Assembly (NCBI GenBank): GCA_937897215.1
Contig: CALCBQ010000108.1
Coordinates: forward strand, 1 to 8,167
From: an uncultured Clostridia bacterium
GTDB taxonomy: Bacteria > Bacillota > Clostridia > Oscillospirales > Acutalibacteraceae
Length of the DNA: 8,167 nt
Reading direction: 5' to 3'
Shown here: positions 1 through 5,895 of the stretch, in pieces
Position numbering within the stretch: position 1 is the stretch's first letter
Layout of the letters: every line of letters begins with the position of its first letter
Position numbers and translations under genes: made by a program
Notes under the pieces: generated by a model
Told to the model about the DNA's origin: nothing
Databases searched by the model: none
Seen by the model: the letters and a program-made list of their open reading frames with translations, nothing else

Positions 1-2
1 TT

Positions 3-71
3 TATGTTCTTCCTACAAACGAAGAGCTTGTTATTGCAAGAGATACAAGAGATATTGTAAACGCTCTTTAA
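3..71 (+). CDS. ackA: Acetate kinase, C-terminal end only (5' truncated by window)
   Basis: Only the last 22 codons and the stop lie in the window. The readable tail contains VLPTNEELVIARDT, which closely resembles the conserved end of acetate kinase (E. coli AckA ends with IPTNEELVIAQD followed by a few residues). Acetate kinase converts acetyl phosphate and ADP to acetate and ATP in the cytoplasm, the last step of fermentative acetate formation. The TAA stop is followed about 20 bases later by an intrinsic terminator, so this is the last gene of its transcript. The other two plus-strand frames give unrecognisable peptides. The identification rests on a short but distinctive segment. The rest of the gene, and any partner such as pta, lies outside the window. 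Confidence 0.8.
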   Translation, partial: YVLPTNEELVIARDTRDIVNAL

Positions 72-92
72 TTCCTAAAATTCACAAAGATT

Positions 93-120
93 AAGCCGTG
101 CTGAAAAGCACGGCTTTTTT
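93..120 (+). terminator. Intrinsic terminator after ackA
   Basis: Perfect 10-bp GC-rich stem (93-102 with 107-116) closed by a GAAA tetraloop and followed by a run of six T that overlaps the stem end. It sits 21 bases after the acetate kinase stop. It lies between convergent genes. Read from the minus strand the same hairpin follows the GH18 gene stop (125), but there it is followed only by a weak TTAATCTTT tract, so bidirectional action is possible though less efficient. Confidence 0.93.
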
Positions 121-124
121 GCAT

Positions 125-1516
125 CTAGTTTCTAGTCTCAAGTGCAGTTTGTACTGCTTTGAAGAGTGATAAATCACTTTCATAATCCACATCACAAGTA
201 TAGTGCCATACCATTACTCCACCAAGACCATAGTCATTTGCAAATGCAGTTTTATCTTTAATCATCTGCACACCATTAAAACTGGTAGTTATATCGCCAC
301 TTGTAACGCCATTCATATAAGATTTTGCAACAGTATTTTTGAATGGATTATTCTCTAAATCGCCTGCAATTTGAGCATAAGATGGCCATGCTTCTTCGCC
401 ACCGTGAGTTCTTCCGTAAAATGGCAATCCTAAATCACATTTTGACAAGTCATAGCCACGTTTTATGAAATCCTTAACCGCCATTGCACCACCAACAGTT
501 GCAAATTCAGCGTGGGCATTGTATTCGCCCATATTGTCGTATGCCATAATTTCTACTCTATCAAGTACTTTAATAGCATCTTTTGATATATTGGAACTCC
601 AATGTGAGAATGCGGCACCAAGAATATAATCGCCTAATTGTGAATCAAGTTTCACAAGGTAATCGGAATAGTCGTTTACGCTTTCTGGCTTGTAAGGATA
701 TTCATAGTCAAAGAATATTCCATCAAATTCATAAGTTTCTAAAAGATTAAGAATATTTTTAGTCAAAGTGTCCCCATTATCAACAAATGCTAGACTATGA
801 AGTCTTTCTTTATCGTCAGAATCCACACCATCCGGGCCTAAAATATTACAATGGATTTTTGCATCAGGATTAGTTTCTTTAATGTCTTTAATAATATCAT
901 TGAAGATTGTTTCGCCATCTACCATTTCGCCATTAATATCAAGGTCCTGAAGATAAACATTTCCGTTTTCATCAAATCTTGCAACGCCAAACAAAATTAT
1001 ATCTGTTAAAGTATTCATTTTTTTAGTGTCTATATTTTCGTTACCATAAAACCATTGGCAAACAAGATATGAAGTTATGCGAAACTCTTCATTTTTATTT
1101 TCTTTAACGTTAAGTACATCAATACTTTTAAGGTTATATTGACTCTCATTTGATGAGTTAATACAAATTTTAAGTGATTTTGCAGTATGCTCACCGATTT
1201 CACAATACCTATACTCGCCAACTCTGTCTTGTTGATATATTGACTGATATTCTCCGTTTTCGTCTTCAATCCAGATTGAGAACTTATCAATCTGATTATC
1301 TTTTTCTTTAAGAACTACGGTATCAAAAGTAGTTTCTTCTGGAAAACGAACTTCAATAAATGTGCCTTCTGCTGCAACTTCTCCCTTAAGATTACCAACA
1401 ATTTCAGCATTTTTCATCACACCGAAACTCTTGTCATTATTATTTTCAAAAGAACCACAAGCCGTTAATGAAAACAAAAGTGCAACAACTAACAGTACGG
1501 AAATTATTCTTTTCAT
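125..1516 (-). CDS. GH18-family glycoside hydrolase-like lipoprotein with N-terminal discoidin-like domain
   Basis: 463 residues. A lipoprotein signal (MKR, hydrophobic stretch 4-17, lipobox LTAC with Cys20) predicts export and anchoring on the outer face of the membrane. Residues about 30-140 are beta-rich and resemble an F5/8 type C (discoidin/CBM32-like) carbohydrate-binding domain. Residues about 145-460 fit the GH18 TIM barrel: catalytic strand FDGIFFDYEYP (264-274), MAYD at 324-327, GLPFYGR at 363-369, and GGVMVWHYTCD at 432-442 with the barrel-end Trp437. GH18 enzymes cut beta-1,4 bonds next to N-acetylglucosamine by substrate-assisted catalysis. Here the DxxDxDxE signature reads D265-xx-F268-x-D270-x-E272: the acid Glu and nearest Asp are kept but the middle Asp is Phe. 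Activity is therefore plausible but altered. Start: AAGGGG lies 7 bases before ATG. The start is 2 bases after the GH20 stop, so this is the last gene of a coupled three-gene operon. A binding protein or chitinase-like lectin is the alternative. Confidence 0.82.
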   Translation of the reverse strand: MKRIISVLLVVALLFSLTACGSFENNNDKSFGVMKNAEIVGNLKGEVAAEGTFIEVRFPEETTFDTVVLKEKDNQIDKFSIWIEDENGEYQSIYQQDRVGEYRYCEIGEHTAKSLKICINSSNESQYNLKSIDVLNVKENKNEEFRITSYLVCQWFYGNENIDTKKMNTLTDIILFGVARFDENGNVYLQDLDINGEMVDGETIFNDIIKDIKETNPDAKIHCNILGPDGVDSDDKERLHSLAFVDNGDTLTKNILNLLETYEFDGIFFDYEYPYKPESVNDYSDYLVKLDSQLGDYILGAAFSHWSSNISKDAIKVLDRVEIMAYDNMGEYNAHAEFATVGGAMAVKDFIKRGYDLSKCDLGLPFYGRTHGGEEAWPSYAQIAGDLENNPFKNTVAKSYMNGVTSGDITTSFNGVQMIKDKTAFANDYGLGGVMVWHYTCDVDYESDLSLFKAVQTALETRN

Positions 1517-1518
1517 AA

Positions 1519-3099
1519 TTAATCCCCTTTTTTAATTTTTTCGTTATATGCAAATTCAGGTCCACGATTACCAAGATGGTAAACCGAACGGTTTTTAACT
1601 CCGAATTTCTTCTTTTCAAGTCTAGAATAATTGATATTTTTTGATTGCATATACATCTTGAAGAAATCAAGTCGTTTATAGAAATCCTTATAGTTTTTGA
1701 ATTTATCTTCGGTCCAGGCTACTTCTGCAAGAGCAAAAATTCTTGGGTACACAGAAAACTCCCAAGCATCGTATGTATCAATCCACTCTGCCCAAGATTC
1801 AAATTCAACACCAAGAACATTTTTCTCGTTTACAAAGCCGGACTTTGCCACATTATAGTTATAAACCTTTTTAAGTGGCACTTGAGCATAAGAAAAGTCA
1901 AAATACAAGGTAGGACAAGGCGAAACAATAAATTTTCTCTTATCATTTTCACGCTTTGCCCAAGCAGGATTACGATAAATCCAATACTGACCTACAATAT
2001 CAGTATCAGTATTCTCGCCTATACCATCATTCCATTCAATGCTTGTTTTACCAAGATTTTTGAGCATATCGTTAACTCGATTATTAAAATAAACCTGTAA
2101 ATCTTTGCCTTTTTCAATACCGAGTTCTTTCATTTTTTGTTGACATACAGAGCATTCATTTTCCCATATCTTATGACCTTTTGATGCTTCGTCGCCACCC
2201 ATATGAAAATATTTATATGGGAATAATTCGCATACTTCAGTTAAGAGTTTTTCAACAAAATCATAAGTTTCGTTCTGACCTGCACAAAGCACATCTTTTG
2301 TAATTCCATTTTCACAAAATACTTCGTATTCGCCTTTAAGACAAGAAAGTTCCGGATAAGCCGCAAGAATTGCAACGGTATGTCCAGGCAAGTCAATTTC
2401 AGGAATTATATCAATACACAAACTGCTTGCATATTCTACAATTTCACGAATTTCATCTTTTTTATAATAATAAAAATACTCGTTACCACCTTTTTTAAGT
2501 TCAGGAAATGCAAGGTTATTACATCCACCAAGCAACTCGTATTTTCTTTTACTACTGATTTCATTGAGAAGTGGAAAAACTTCACTTTCAATTCTAAATC
2601 CTTGGTCATCACAAAGATGCCAATGAAATTTGTTAAGCTTAAGTAGTGCCATATTATCGAGAGTTTTCTTAACAGAATCAATGCCAAAGAAATGGCGAGA
2701 CTCATCCATCATTCCGCCACGATATGCATATTTAGGATAGTCGTAAATACTACAACAATTAAGCACTGCAACACCGTTAGCGCTTTTCGCCTGCATAATC
2801 ATAATTTTAAGAGTTACTGCACCATAAAAAGCGCCATTTTCATCAGATGATGAAACGACAATACCATCTGGTGTAATTTTCAGCTTATATGCTTCACTTT
2901 TAAGAGACGCATCTTTGTCAAATTTAATCGCACCATTATTTGCATCAGTTTTAGTTTTAAGAAAAGTTGATAGATACTTTCCTGCCTTAATAAACTCAGG
3001 AATACAAAGAACTGCAGTATCTTGTGTAACCGTGTATGTACCATCATTCACGGTGTATTTTTGTGGTTTAGGAATGATACTATACTTTGGTTTACTCAT
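1519..3099 (-). CDS. GH20 beta-N-acetylhexosaminidase, apparently cytoplasmic
   Basis: 526 residues from the ATG at 3099. A longer start at 3126 is possible, but the ATG at 3099 has GGAG 8 bases upstream and overlaps the preceding stop as ATGA. Residues about 5-115 form the small alpha/beta domain that precedes GH20 barrels (IPKPQKY near the start). The barrel follows: YRGGMMDESRHF (126-137), HWHLCDDQGFR (159-169), PEIDLPGH (233-240), HMGGDEA (299-305) with the catalytic Asp303-Glu304 pair, EWND (355-358), W373, and a C-terminal PRIFALAEVAW (452-462). The family removes terminal GlcNAc or GalNAc using the substrate acetamido group as nucleophile. All key residues are present and the length is normal for a single-barrel enzyme. 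There is no signal peptide or membrane segment, so it should act inside the cell on imported disaccharides or wall-recycling fragments. The next gene downstream is an exported GH18-like lipoprotein and the upstream gene is a phosphodiesterase. Confidence 0.93.
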   Translation of the reverse strand: MSKPKYSIIPKPQKYTVNDGTYTVTQDTAVLCIPEFIKAGKYLSTFLKTKTDANNGAIKFDKDASLKSEAYKLKITPDGIVVSSSDENGAFYGAVTLKIMIMQAKSANGVAVLNCCSIYDYPKYAYRGGMMDESRHFFGIDSVKKTLDNMALLKLNKFHWHLCDDQGFRIESEVFPLLNEISSKRKYELLGGCNNLAFPELKKGGNEYFYYYKKDEIREIVEYASSLCIDIIPEIDLPGHTVAILAAYPELSCLKGEYEVFCENGITKDVLCAGQNETYDFVEKLLTEVCELFPYKYFHMGGDEASKGHKIWENECSVCQQKMKELGIEKGKDLQVYFNNRVNDMLKNLGKTSIEWNDGIGENTDTDIVGQYWIYRNPAWAKRENDKRKFIVSPCPTLYFDFSYAQVPLKKVYNYNVAKSGFVNEKNVLGVEFESWAEWIDTYDAWEFSVYPRIFALAEVAWTEDKFKNYKDFYKRLDFFKMYMQSKNINYSRLEKKKFGVKNRSVYHLGNRGPEFAYNEKIKKGD

Positions 3100-3839
3100 T
3101 TTATATTCTCCAACACCTTTCTGCAATAATCAGGAACATCAGAAATCAAGGCATCACAACCCCACTCAGTTAATCTGATAATATCTTCTTCAAGGTTAAC
3201 TGTCCAAGGATTAACCGCCATACCAAGATTATGTAGTTCAATAACTTCATTTTCTTTTATTAGTTTTCTATGAGGATGTGCAGCATCAACATTCAACTGT
3301 TTACAATATTTTGCTACACCGAAATTCATAATTTCACGACCAAGGTCGTCGTTTTCATAAAGAAGAGCAGTTTTTATGTTACTGTCAAACTCCTTAACTA
3401 AACGAACACAATCCGGGTCAAAGCAAGACACAATAGAATTTTCTATGATTCCATATTTATTAATTTCTTCAACAACCTTTTTAACAAGGTCATTATCTTT
3501 TTTAGGTGGTTTGATTTCAATATTGATAAGTTTCATTTTTCTTACAACATCTAAGAGTTCAGATAGTGTAGGCAAACTTACTCCGGCGAAATCTTTATTA
3601 AAATAAGAACCGAAGTCCATAGCTTTAAGCTCGGCAAGTGTTAATTCGTCAACAAAACCTTTACCGTTTGATGTTTCATCAACAGTATAGTTATGACAAA
3701 TTACAATCTCACCGTCTTTCGACAAATGAACATCGGTTTCAATTCCATCAGCATTAAATTCAAGTGCTTTTATAAAAGCAGGTATAGTATTCTGAGGTGC
3801 AACTTTATTGGCGCCTCTGTGTGCTAATACAAGTGGCAT
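3096..3839 (-). CDS. Glycerophosphodiester phosphodiesterase (GDPD family)
   Basis: 247 residues. It is a cytoplasmic TIM-barrel enzyme expected to hydrolyse glycerophosphodiesters to glycerol 3-phosphate plus an alcohol. Hallmarks: HRGA at 7-10 (His7, Arg8), ETD at 34-36 (Glu34, Asp36), His49 as second catalytic His, IEIK at 107-110 with metal ligand Glu108, and WTVN at 212-215 followed by CDALISDVPD near the end. Two departures from the usual pattern are visible: APQNT where most members have APENT, and HN (49-50) where most have HD. Start choice: an in-frame TTG at 3848 would give three more residues, but AAAGGGG lies only one base from it and 10 bases from the ATG at 3839, so ATG is preferred. 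No signal peptide is seen. The gene is first in an operon with GH20 and GH18 genes, behind a sigma-A-type promoter at 3891-3919. It overlaps the GH20 gene by 4 bases (ATGA). The substrate is not readable from sequence. Confidence 0.92.
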   Translation of the reverse strand: MPLVLAHRGANKVAPQNTIPAFIKALEFNADGIETDVHLSKDGEIVICHNYTVDETSNGKGFVDELTLAELKAMDFGSYFNKDFAGVSLPTLSELLDVVRKMKLINIEIKPPKKDNDLVKKVVEEINKYGIIENSIVSCFDPDCVRLVKEFDSNIKTALLYENDDLGREIMNFGVAKYCKQLNVDAAHPHRKLIKENEVIELHNLGMAVNPWTVNLEEDIIRLTEWGCDALISDVPDYCRKVLENIK

Positions 3840-3890
3840 AAATTCCAATCCCCTTTGGAAATATTTTGCAAGAATAAATATTGCTATTAT

Positions 3891-3919
3891 ATTTTACCAA
3901 AAGTGATTGGCACTGTAAA
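3891..3919 (-). promoter_or_regulatory. Sigma-A-type promoter of the GDPD-GH20-GH18 operon
   Basis: On the minus strand TTTACA (3919-3914) and TAAAAT (3896-3891) are separated by exactly 17 bases; each hexamer matches consensus at five of six positions. The predicted start of transcription is near 3884, giving a leader of about 45 bases before the ATG at 3839. The -35 box begins 4 bases after the spoIIR stop, and no terminator separates the two, so some read-through from spoIIR into this operon is also possible. Confidence 0.75.
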
Positions 3920-3922
3920 GAC

Positions 3923-4531
3923 TTATTTATCATTAAATATTTCTTCAATAATCTCCACTATCTTAAATCTGAACTTGTATTTTTCGGTTTCAGTTACAAT
4001 TTCGGTTTCATCTTCAGTTAAAACATCTGATATTTCACATTCGGCAACTGAAGTTGGCAAGCACATAGGCGGAAACATTACACACCACCAATTCTGCCCT
4101 TTACCCTCGCCTATTATTACTTTTATTGCATTATAATTACCTGCAGGTAATGTTACCTTATTATCATATGTGCGGGTATTAAAATATTCGTTTTCTACCG
4201 TAATTTGTACATTATAATCAAACCCCTCGCTTTTAATGGTTTTCAGCGCAACATTCTCAAGGTATTCAATATGGGGCTCAATTTTTGCTTTTGCTTCAGT
4301 TGAAGTTACACTTCCGTCAAAAACTTCTTTGCCCGCTGTTAAAACTGCATCACGGACTTTAAGTTTTAACTCTTGGTCTTCCTGAGTATTAGAATTTGCA
4401 ATCACATGCATTCTCAACATTTTTTCTCTTATACTATCGCATTGTTGCGAAAAAGCATTGATATTAAGTACACCACATATAATCAGTGCAATCAACAAAG
4501 AAATTTCAATTCTCAATAAAGTTTTTTTCAT
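3923..4531 (-). CDS. spoIIR: Stage II sporulation protein R (SpoIIR)
   Basis: 202 residues. In Bacillus subtilis SpoIIR is made in the forespore under sigma-F, is exported to the intermembrane space, and triggers the mother-cell protease SpoIIGA to process pro-sigma-E. Visible here are an N-terminal hydrophobic segment (about 8-28, signal peptide or anchor) and the two family signatures: LRMHVIANSNTQEDQELK (39-56) followed by LKVRDAV, and GNYNAIKVIIGEGKGQNWWC (131-150) followed by FPPMC. The region after about 165 is acidic (TEDETEIVTETE) and variable. Length is normal for the family. Start: ATG at 4531 with AAGGAG (4544-4539) 7 bases upstream. That ribosome binding site lies in a perfect inverted repeat (4533-4555), listed separately. 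A sigma-F-like promoter candidate overlaps it. Upstream is the 6S-like RNA with its own terminator, which isolates spoIIR from the DUF1292 operon. Downstream a vegetative promoter begins almost at the stop. Confidence 0.95.
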   Translation of the reverse strand: MKKTLLRIEISLLIALIICGVLNINAFSQQCDSIREKMLRMHVIANSNTQEDQELKLKVRDAVLTAGKEVFDGSVTSTEAKAKIEPHIEYLENVALKTIKSEGFDYNVQITVENEYFNTRTYDNKVTLPAGNYNAIKVIIGEGKGQNWWCVMFPPMCLPTSVAECEISDVLTEDETEIVTETEKYKFRFKIVEIIEEIFNDK

Positions 4532-4532
4532 A

Positions 4533-4555
4533 AATTCACTCCTTATGAGTGAATT
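4533..4555 (-). promoter_or_regulatory. Inverted repeat covering the spoIIR ribosome binding site
   Basis: A perfect 9-bp inverted repeat (4533-4541 against 4547-4555, 5-base spacer) ends one base from the spoIIR start codon. In minus-strand RNA it would fold as AATTCACTC-ATAAG-GAGTGAATT, putting AAGGAG in the loop and 3' arm and so masking it. No T-run follows, so it is not a terminator. Inference: it could block translation from transcripts that read through from upstream, while a transcript starting near 4545 would lack the 5' arm and stay translatable. It could equally be a protein-binding operator. Confidence 0.6.
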
Positions 4556-4581
4556 ATTGGTAACAAATTCAATGTTTAAAC
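4552..4581 (-). promoter_or_regulatory. Candidate sigma-F-like promoter of spoIIR
   Basis: On the minus strand GTTTA (4581-4577) fits the sigma-F -35 pattern GYWTA. After a 15-base spacer comes ACCAATAATT (4561-4552), which matches the AT-rich part of the sigma-F -10 pattern but lacks its leading GG. The predicted start near 4545 leaves a very short leader of about 14 bases, just enough to include AAGGAG. The assignment leans on the known sigma-F control of spoIIR in Bacillus and is tentative. Confidence 0.35.
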
Positions 4582-4612
4582 AAAAAAATAACAGATACCA
4601 GAAGCATCTGTT
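4582..4612 (-). terminator. Intrinsic terminator of the 6S-like RNA
   Basis: In minus-strand orientation a 9-bp stem (4612-4604 with 4598-4590, one G-U pair) with a 5-base loop is followed by A and seven T (4588-4582). It lies directly after the closing helix of the structured RNA and about 50 bases before the spoIIR start. It should end the RNA and separate the upstream operon from spoIIR. Confidence 0.88.
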
Positions 4613-4803
4613 ACGTGCCCCGCAAAGTCGGTTGCAGTGAATACTAACCTGCGTGTTAAGCAGGTGGGTGCCGTCCGTTTCATATCTGTGCTCCCTTCGT
4701 CCGTCATAGACGGGAGGTCTGCTCCCAATGAATCGAGAATTGGCTCCCTTATAGTGAGTGTTGGGTTAATATCATCTGCAGTTATCGGGCTTCGCAGGGT
4801 GTT
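4613..4803 (-). ncRNA. ssrS: Probable 6S RNA (RNA polymerase-binding regulator)
   Basis: This is a 190-base gene-free, comparatively GC-rich stretch ending in an intrinsic terminator. In minus-strand RNA CCCUGCGAAG (4799-4790) pairs fully with CUUUGCGGGG (4627-4618) to close the molecule. Inside it UGCAG and GAUAUUAACC on the 5' side pair with GGUUAGUAUU and CUGCA on the 3' side. A large open bubble follows, whose 3' strand carries a small hairpin (CCUGC loop GCAGG), then an apical GC-rich arm (CCGUC/GACGG). This closing stem, central bubble with 3'-side hairpin and apical arm is the 6S architecture, which mimics an open promoter and sequesters the housekeeping RNA polymerase in stationary phase. 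The element GGCACCCACCU also looks like Firmicutes 6S RNAs as I remember them. The 5' end is approximate. I see no convincing promoter just upstream, so processing from the DUF1292 transcript is possible. Another structured RNA class (for example the raiA motif) cannot be excluded by eye. Confidence 0.75.
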
Positions 4804-4818
4804 AAGTTTTTATTAAGA

Positions 4819-5118
4819 TTATTCTTCCTCATTAAAATCAAATAATTCAGAAAGTCTCTCCTCAAAAATCTTACCGATTTCGTTGAACTCGTTGTCATCT
4901 TCAATTGGTTCAAGGTATATTTCGCCATCTTCTTCACAAACTTTAAGAATAATAAGCTCGCCGTCATCATCAAGGATTTCTTCTGCATCATCATATACAG
5001 GAAGAAGCGCTACATATTTTGCTGTATCTGTTTCAATTCTGTCAAGCTCTTCAAAAACGTGTTCAACGCCATTTTCATCAATAACAGACACTAAATCCGG
5101 ATTAAATTCTTCACTCAT
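4819..5118 (-). CDS. DUF1292 family protein (YrzB-like)
   Basis: 99 residues, strongly acidic. The region FNPDLVSVIDENGVEHVFEE, then the YVALLPVYDD segment and an EDGEIYLEPIEDDNEF segment, matches the DUF1292/YrzB family, which is small, soluble and widespread in Firmicutes with no firmly established function. It is usually found near the Holliday-junction resolvase YrrK and alanyl-tRNA synthetase; that context is not present here. Start ATG at 5118 has AAAGGAG with an 8-base spacer. It begins 17 bases after the stop of the beta-propeller-like gene, so the two form one transcription unit. The stop lies only about 15 bases from the start of the 6S-like RNA, and no terminator lies between them. 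Confidence 0.87.
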   Translation of the reverse strand: MSEEFNPDLVSVIDENGVEHVFEELDRIETDTAKYVALLPVYDDAEEILDDDGELIILKVCEEDGEIYLEPIEDDNEFNEIGKIFEERLSELFDFNEEE

Positions 5119-5135
5119 TTTTATTCTCCTTTATA

Positions 5136-5804
5136 TTACAGAACATACACGCCTGATTCAAGTACAACAATTTCTTTTCCGCAAGAGCGCAAATATTTAT
5201 ACACCGGCTCATCAAAAATTCTGAAATCACTTACTGAATAGTCGTTAAGGTTTATAGTTCTTACTTTATTGGAACCCTTATTGCATATAAAAAGTTCATT
5301 ATCGTTTTTTGAAATTGAAACAGGATTTTGAAAAGACAAAGAATCTTTTGCGCCAATTCGCATACTGAACTTTTTATGTGAAATAGAGTAACTAACAACA
5401 CAATTATTTTCAGGAACTACACTCCAGATTTGTCTGCCATCGCATACAACGCCTGTAATTTCGCCCCCCTGATATGACAAGTCGCTTGACCACATCATAT
5501 TACCTTCAGGCGAAAACAGACCTGTCTCGCCGCTTGGGTAAACAACTACCACTTGTTTAGTTGGAAACACATCAGCATCACAAGAGACATAATCGCCGAG
5601 TTGTTCCGCTATTTTTTTGTATTCCGGACCAAATTTATTTAACAAATAAACGCTTTTAGTAACCGGAGTTTTTTGCATTCTTTTTATATCATATCCGTAA
5701 AAATTAACTTTGACAGAGCCATTTTCAAGGACTCTTTTTTTTGTAAAAATGATACCGTTTGAGAATGCGATGATATCGTAAACCGAATCAACAATTTTCT
5801 GCAT
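5136..5804 (-). CDS. Uncharacterised soluble protein with beta-propeller-like repeats
   Basis: 222 residues; I do not recognise a named family. It has no signal peptide and no membrane segment. The protein is almost entirely short beta-strand-like segments. The clearest repeat is near residues 158-188, FQNPVSISKNDNELFICNKG followed by SNKVRTINLND, which has the layout of an NHL or WD-type blade (P-x-I, a short turn, then a strand ending in a polar loop with N-K-V). A related but weaker unit covers about 113-142 (GGEITGVVCDGRQIWSVVPE). Four to five blades could fit, which is small for a closed propeller. Start ATG at 5804 has a modest GCGGTG site about 7 bases upstream. It is the first gene behind the strong promoter at 5855-5883 and is probably co-transcribed with the DUF1292 gene. 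Function is unknown. Confidence 0.75.
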   Translation of the reverse strand: MQKIVDSVYDIIAFSNGIIFTKKRVLENGSVKVNFYGYDIKRMQKTPVTKSVYLLNKFGPEYKKIAEQLGDYVSCDADVFPTKQVVVVYPSGETGLFSPEGNMMWSSDLSYQGGEITGVVCDGRQIWSVVPENNCVVSYSISHKKFSMRIGAKDSLSFQNPVSISKNDNELFICNKGSNKVRTINLNDYSVSDFRIFDEPVYKYLRSCGKEIVVLESGVYVL

Positions 5805-5854
5805 TAAAAATCACCGCTATATATAAATTTTAGTTTAGAATTCGTATTTATGTT

Positions 5855-5883
5855 ATTGTACTATTTTTTTCTCAATCGGTCAA
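5855..5883 (-). promoter_or_regulatory. Near-consensus sigma-A promoter of the propeller-like/DUF1292 operon
   Basis: On the minus strand TTGACC (5883-5878) and TACAAT (5860-5855) are separated by exactly 17 bases; both hexamers match consensus at five of six positions. Predicted transcription start is near 5848, about 43 bases before the ATG at 5804. It is the best-looking promoter in the window. With no terminator after the DUF1292 gene, it may also supply precursor for the 6S-like RNA. Confidence 0.85.
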
Positions 5884-5895
5884 TAAAGAATTTAA

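Noticed and set aside
1645..2100. 151-codon open frame on the plus strand inside the GH20 gene
   Set aside because: It is antisense to a clear GH20 coding region, its translation has no recognisable domain and it has no good ribosome binding site; other opposite-strand frames in the hydrolase, GDPD, DUF1292 and TRIC-like genes were set aside for the same reason.
3100..3126. Alternative upstream start giving the GH20 protein nine extra residues
   Set aside because: The ATG at 3099 has a properly spaced GGAG and forms an ATGA overlap with the GDPD stop; the extra residues do not belong to the GH20 family N-terminus.
3840..3848. TTG start for the GDPD gene
   Set aside because: The AAAGGGG site is only one base from this TTG but 10 bases from the ATG at 3839.
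4613..4803. Riboswitch or T-box controlling spoIIR
   Set aside because: The closing stem and terminator form an independent unit with no visible antiterminator, no T-box or known aptamer core was recognised, and spoIIR has its own candidate promoter downstream of the terminator.
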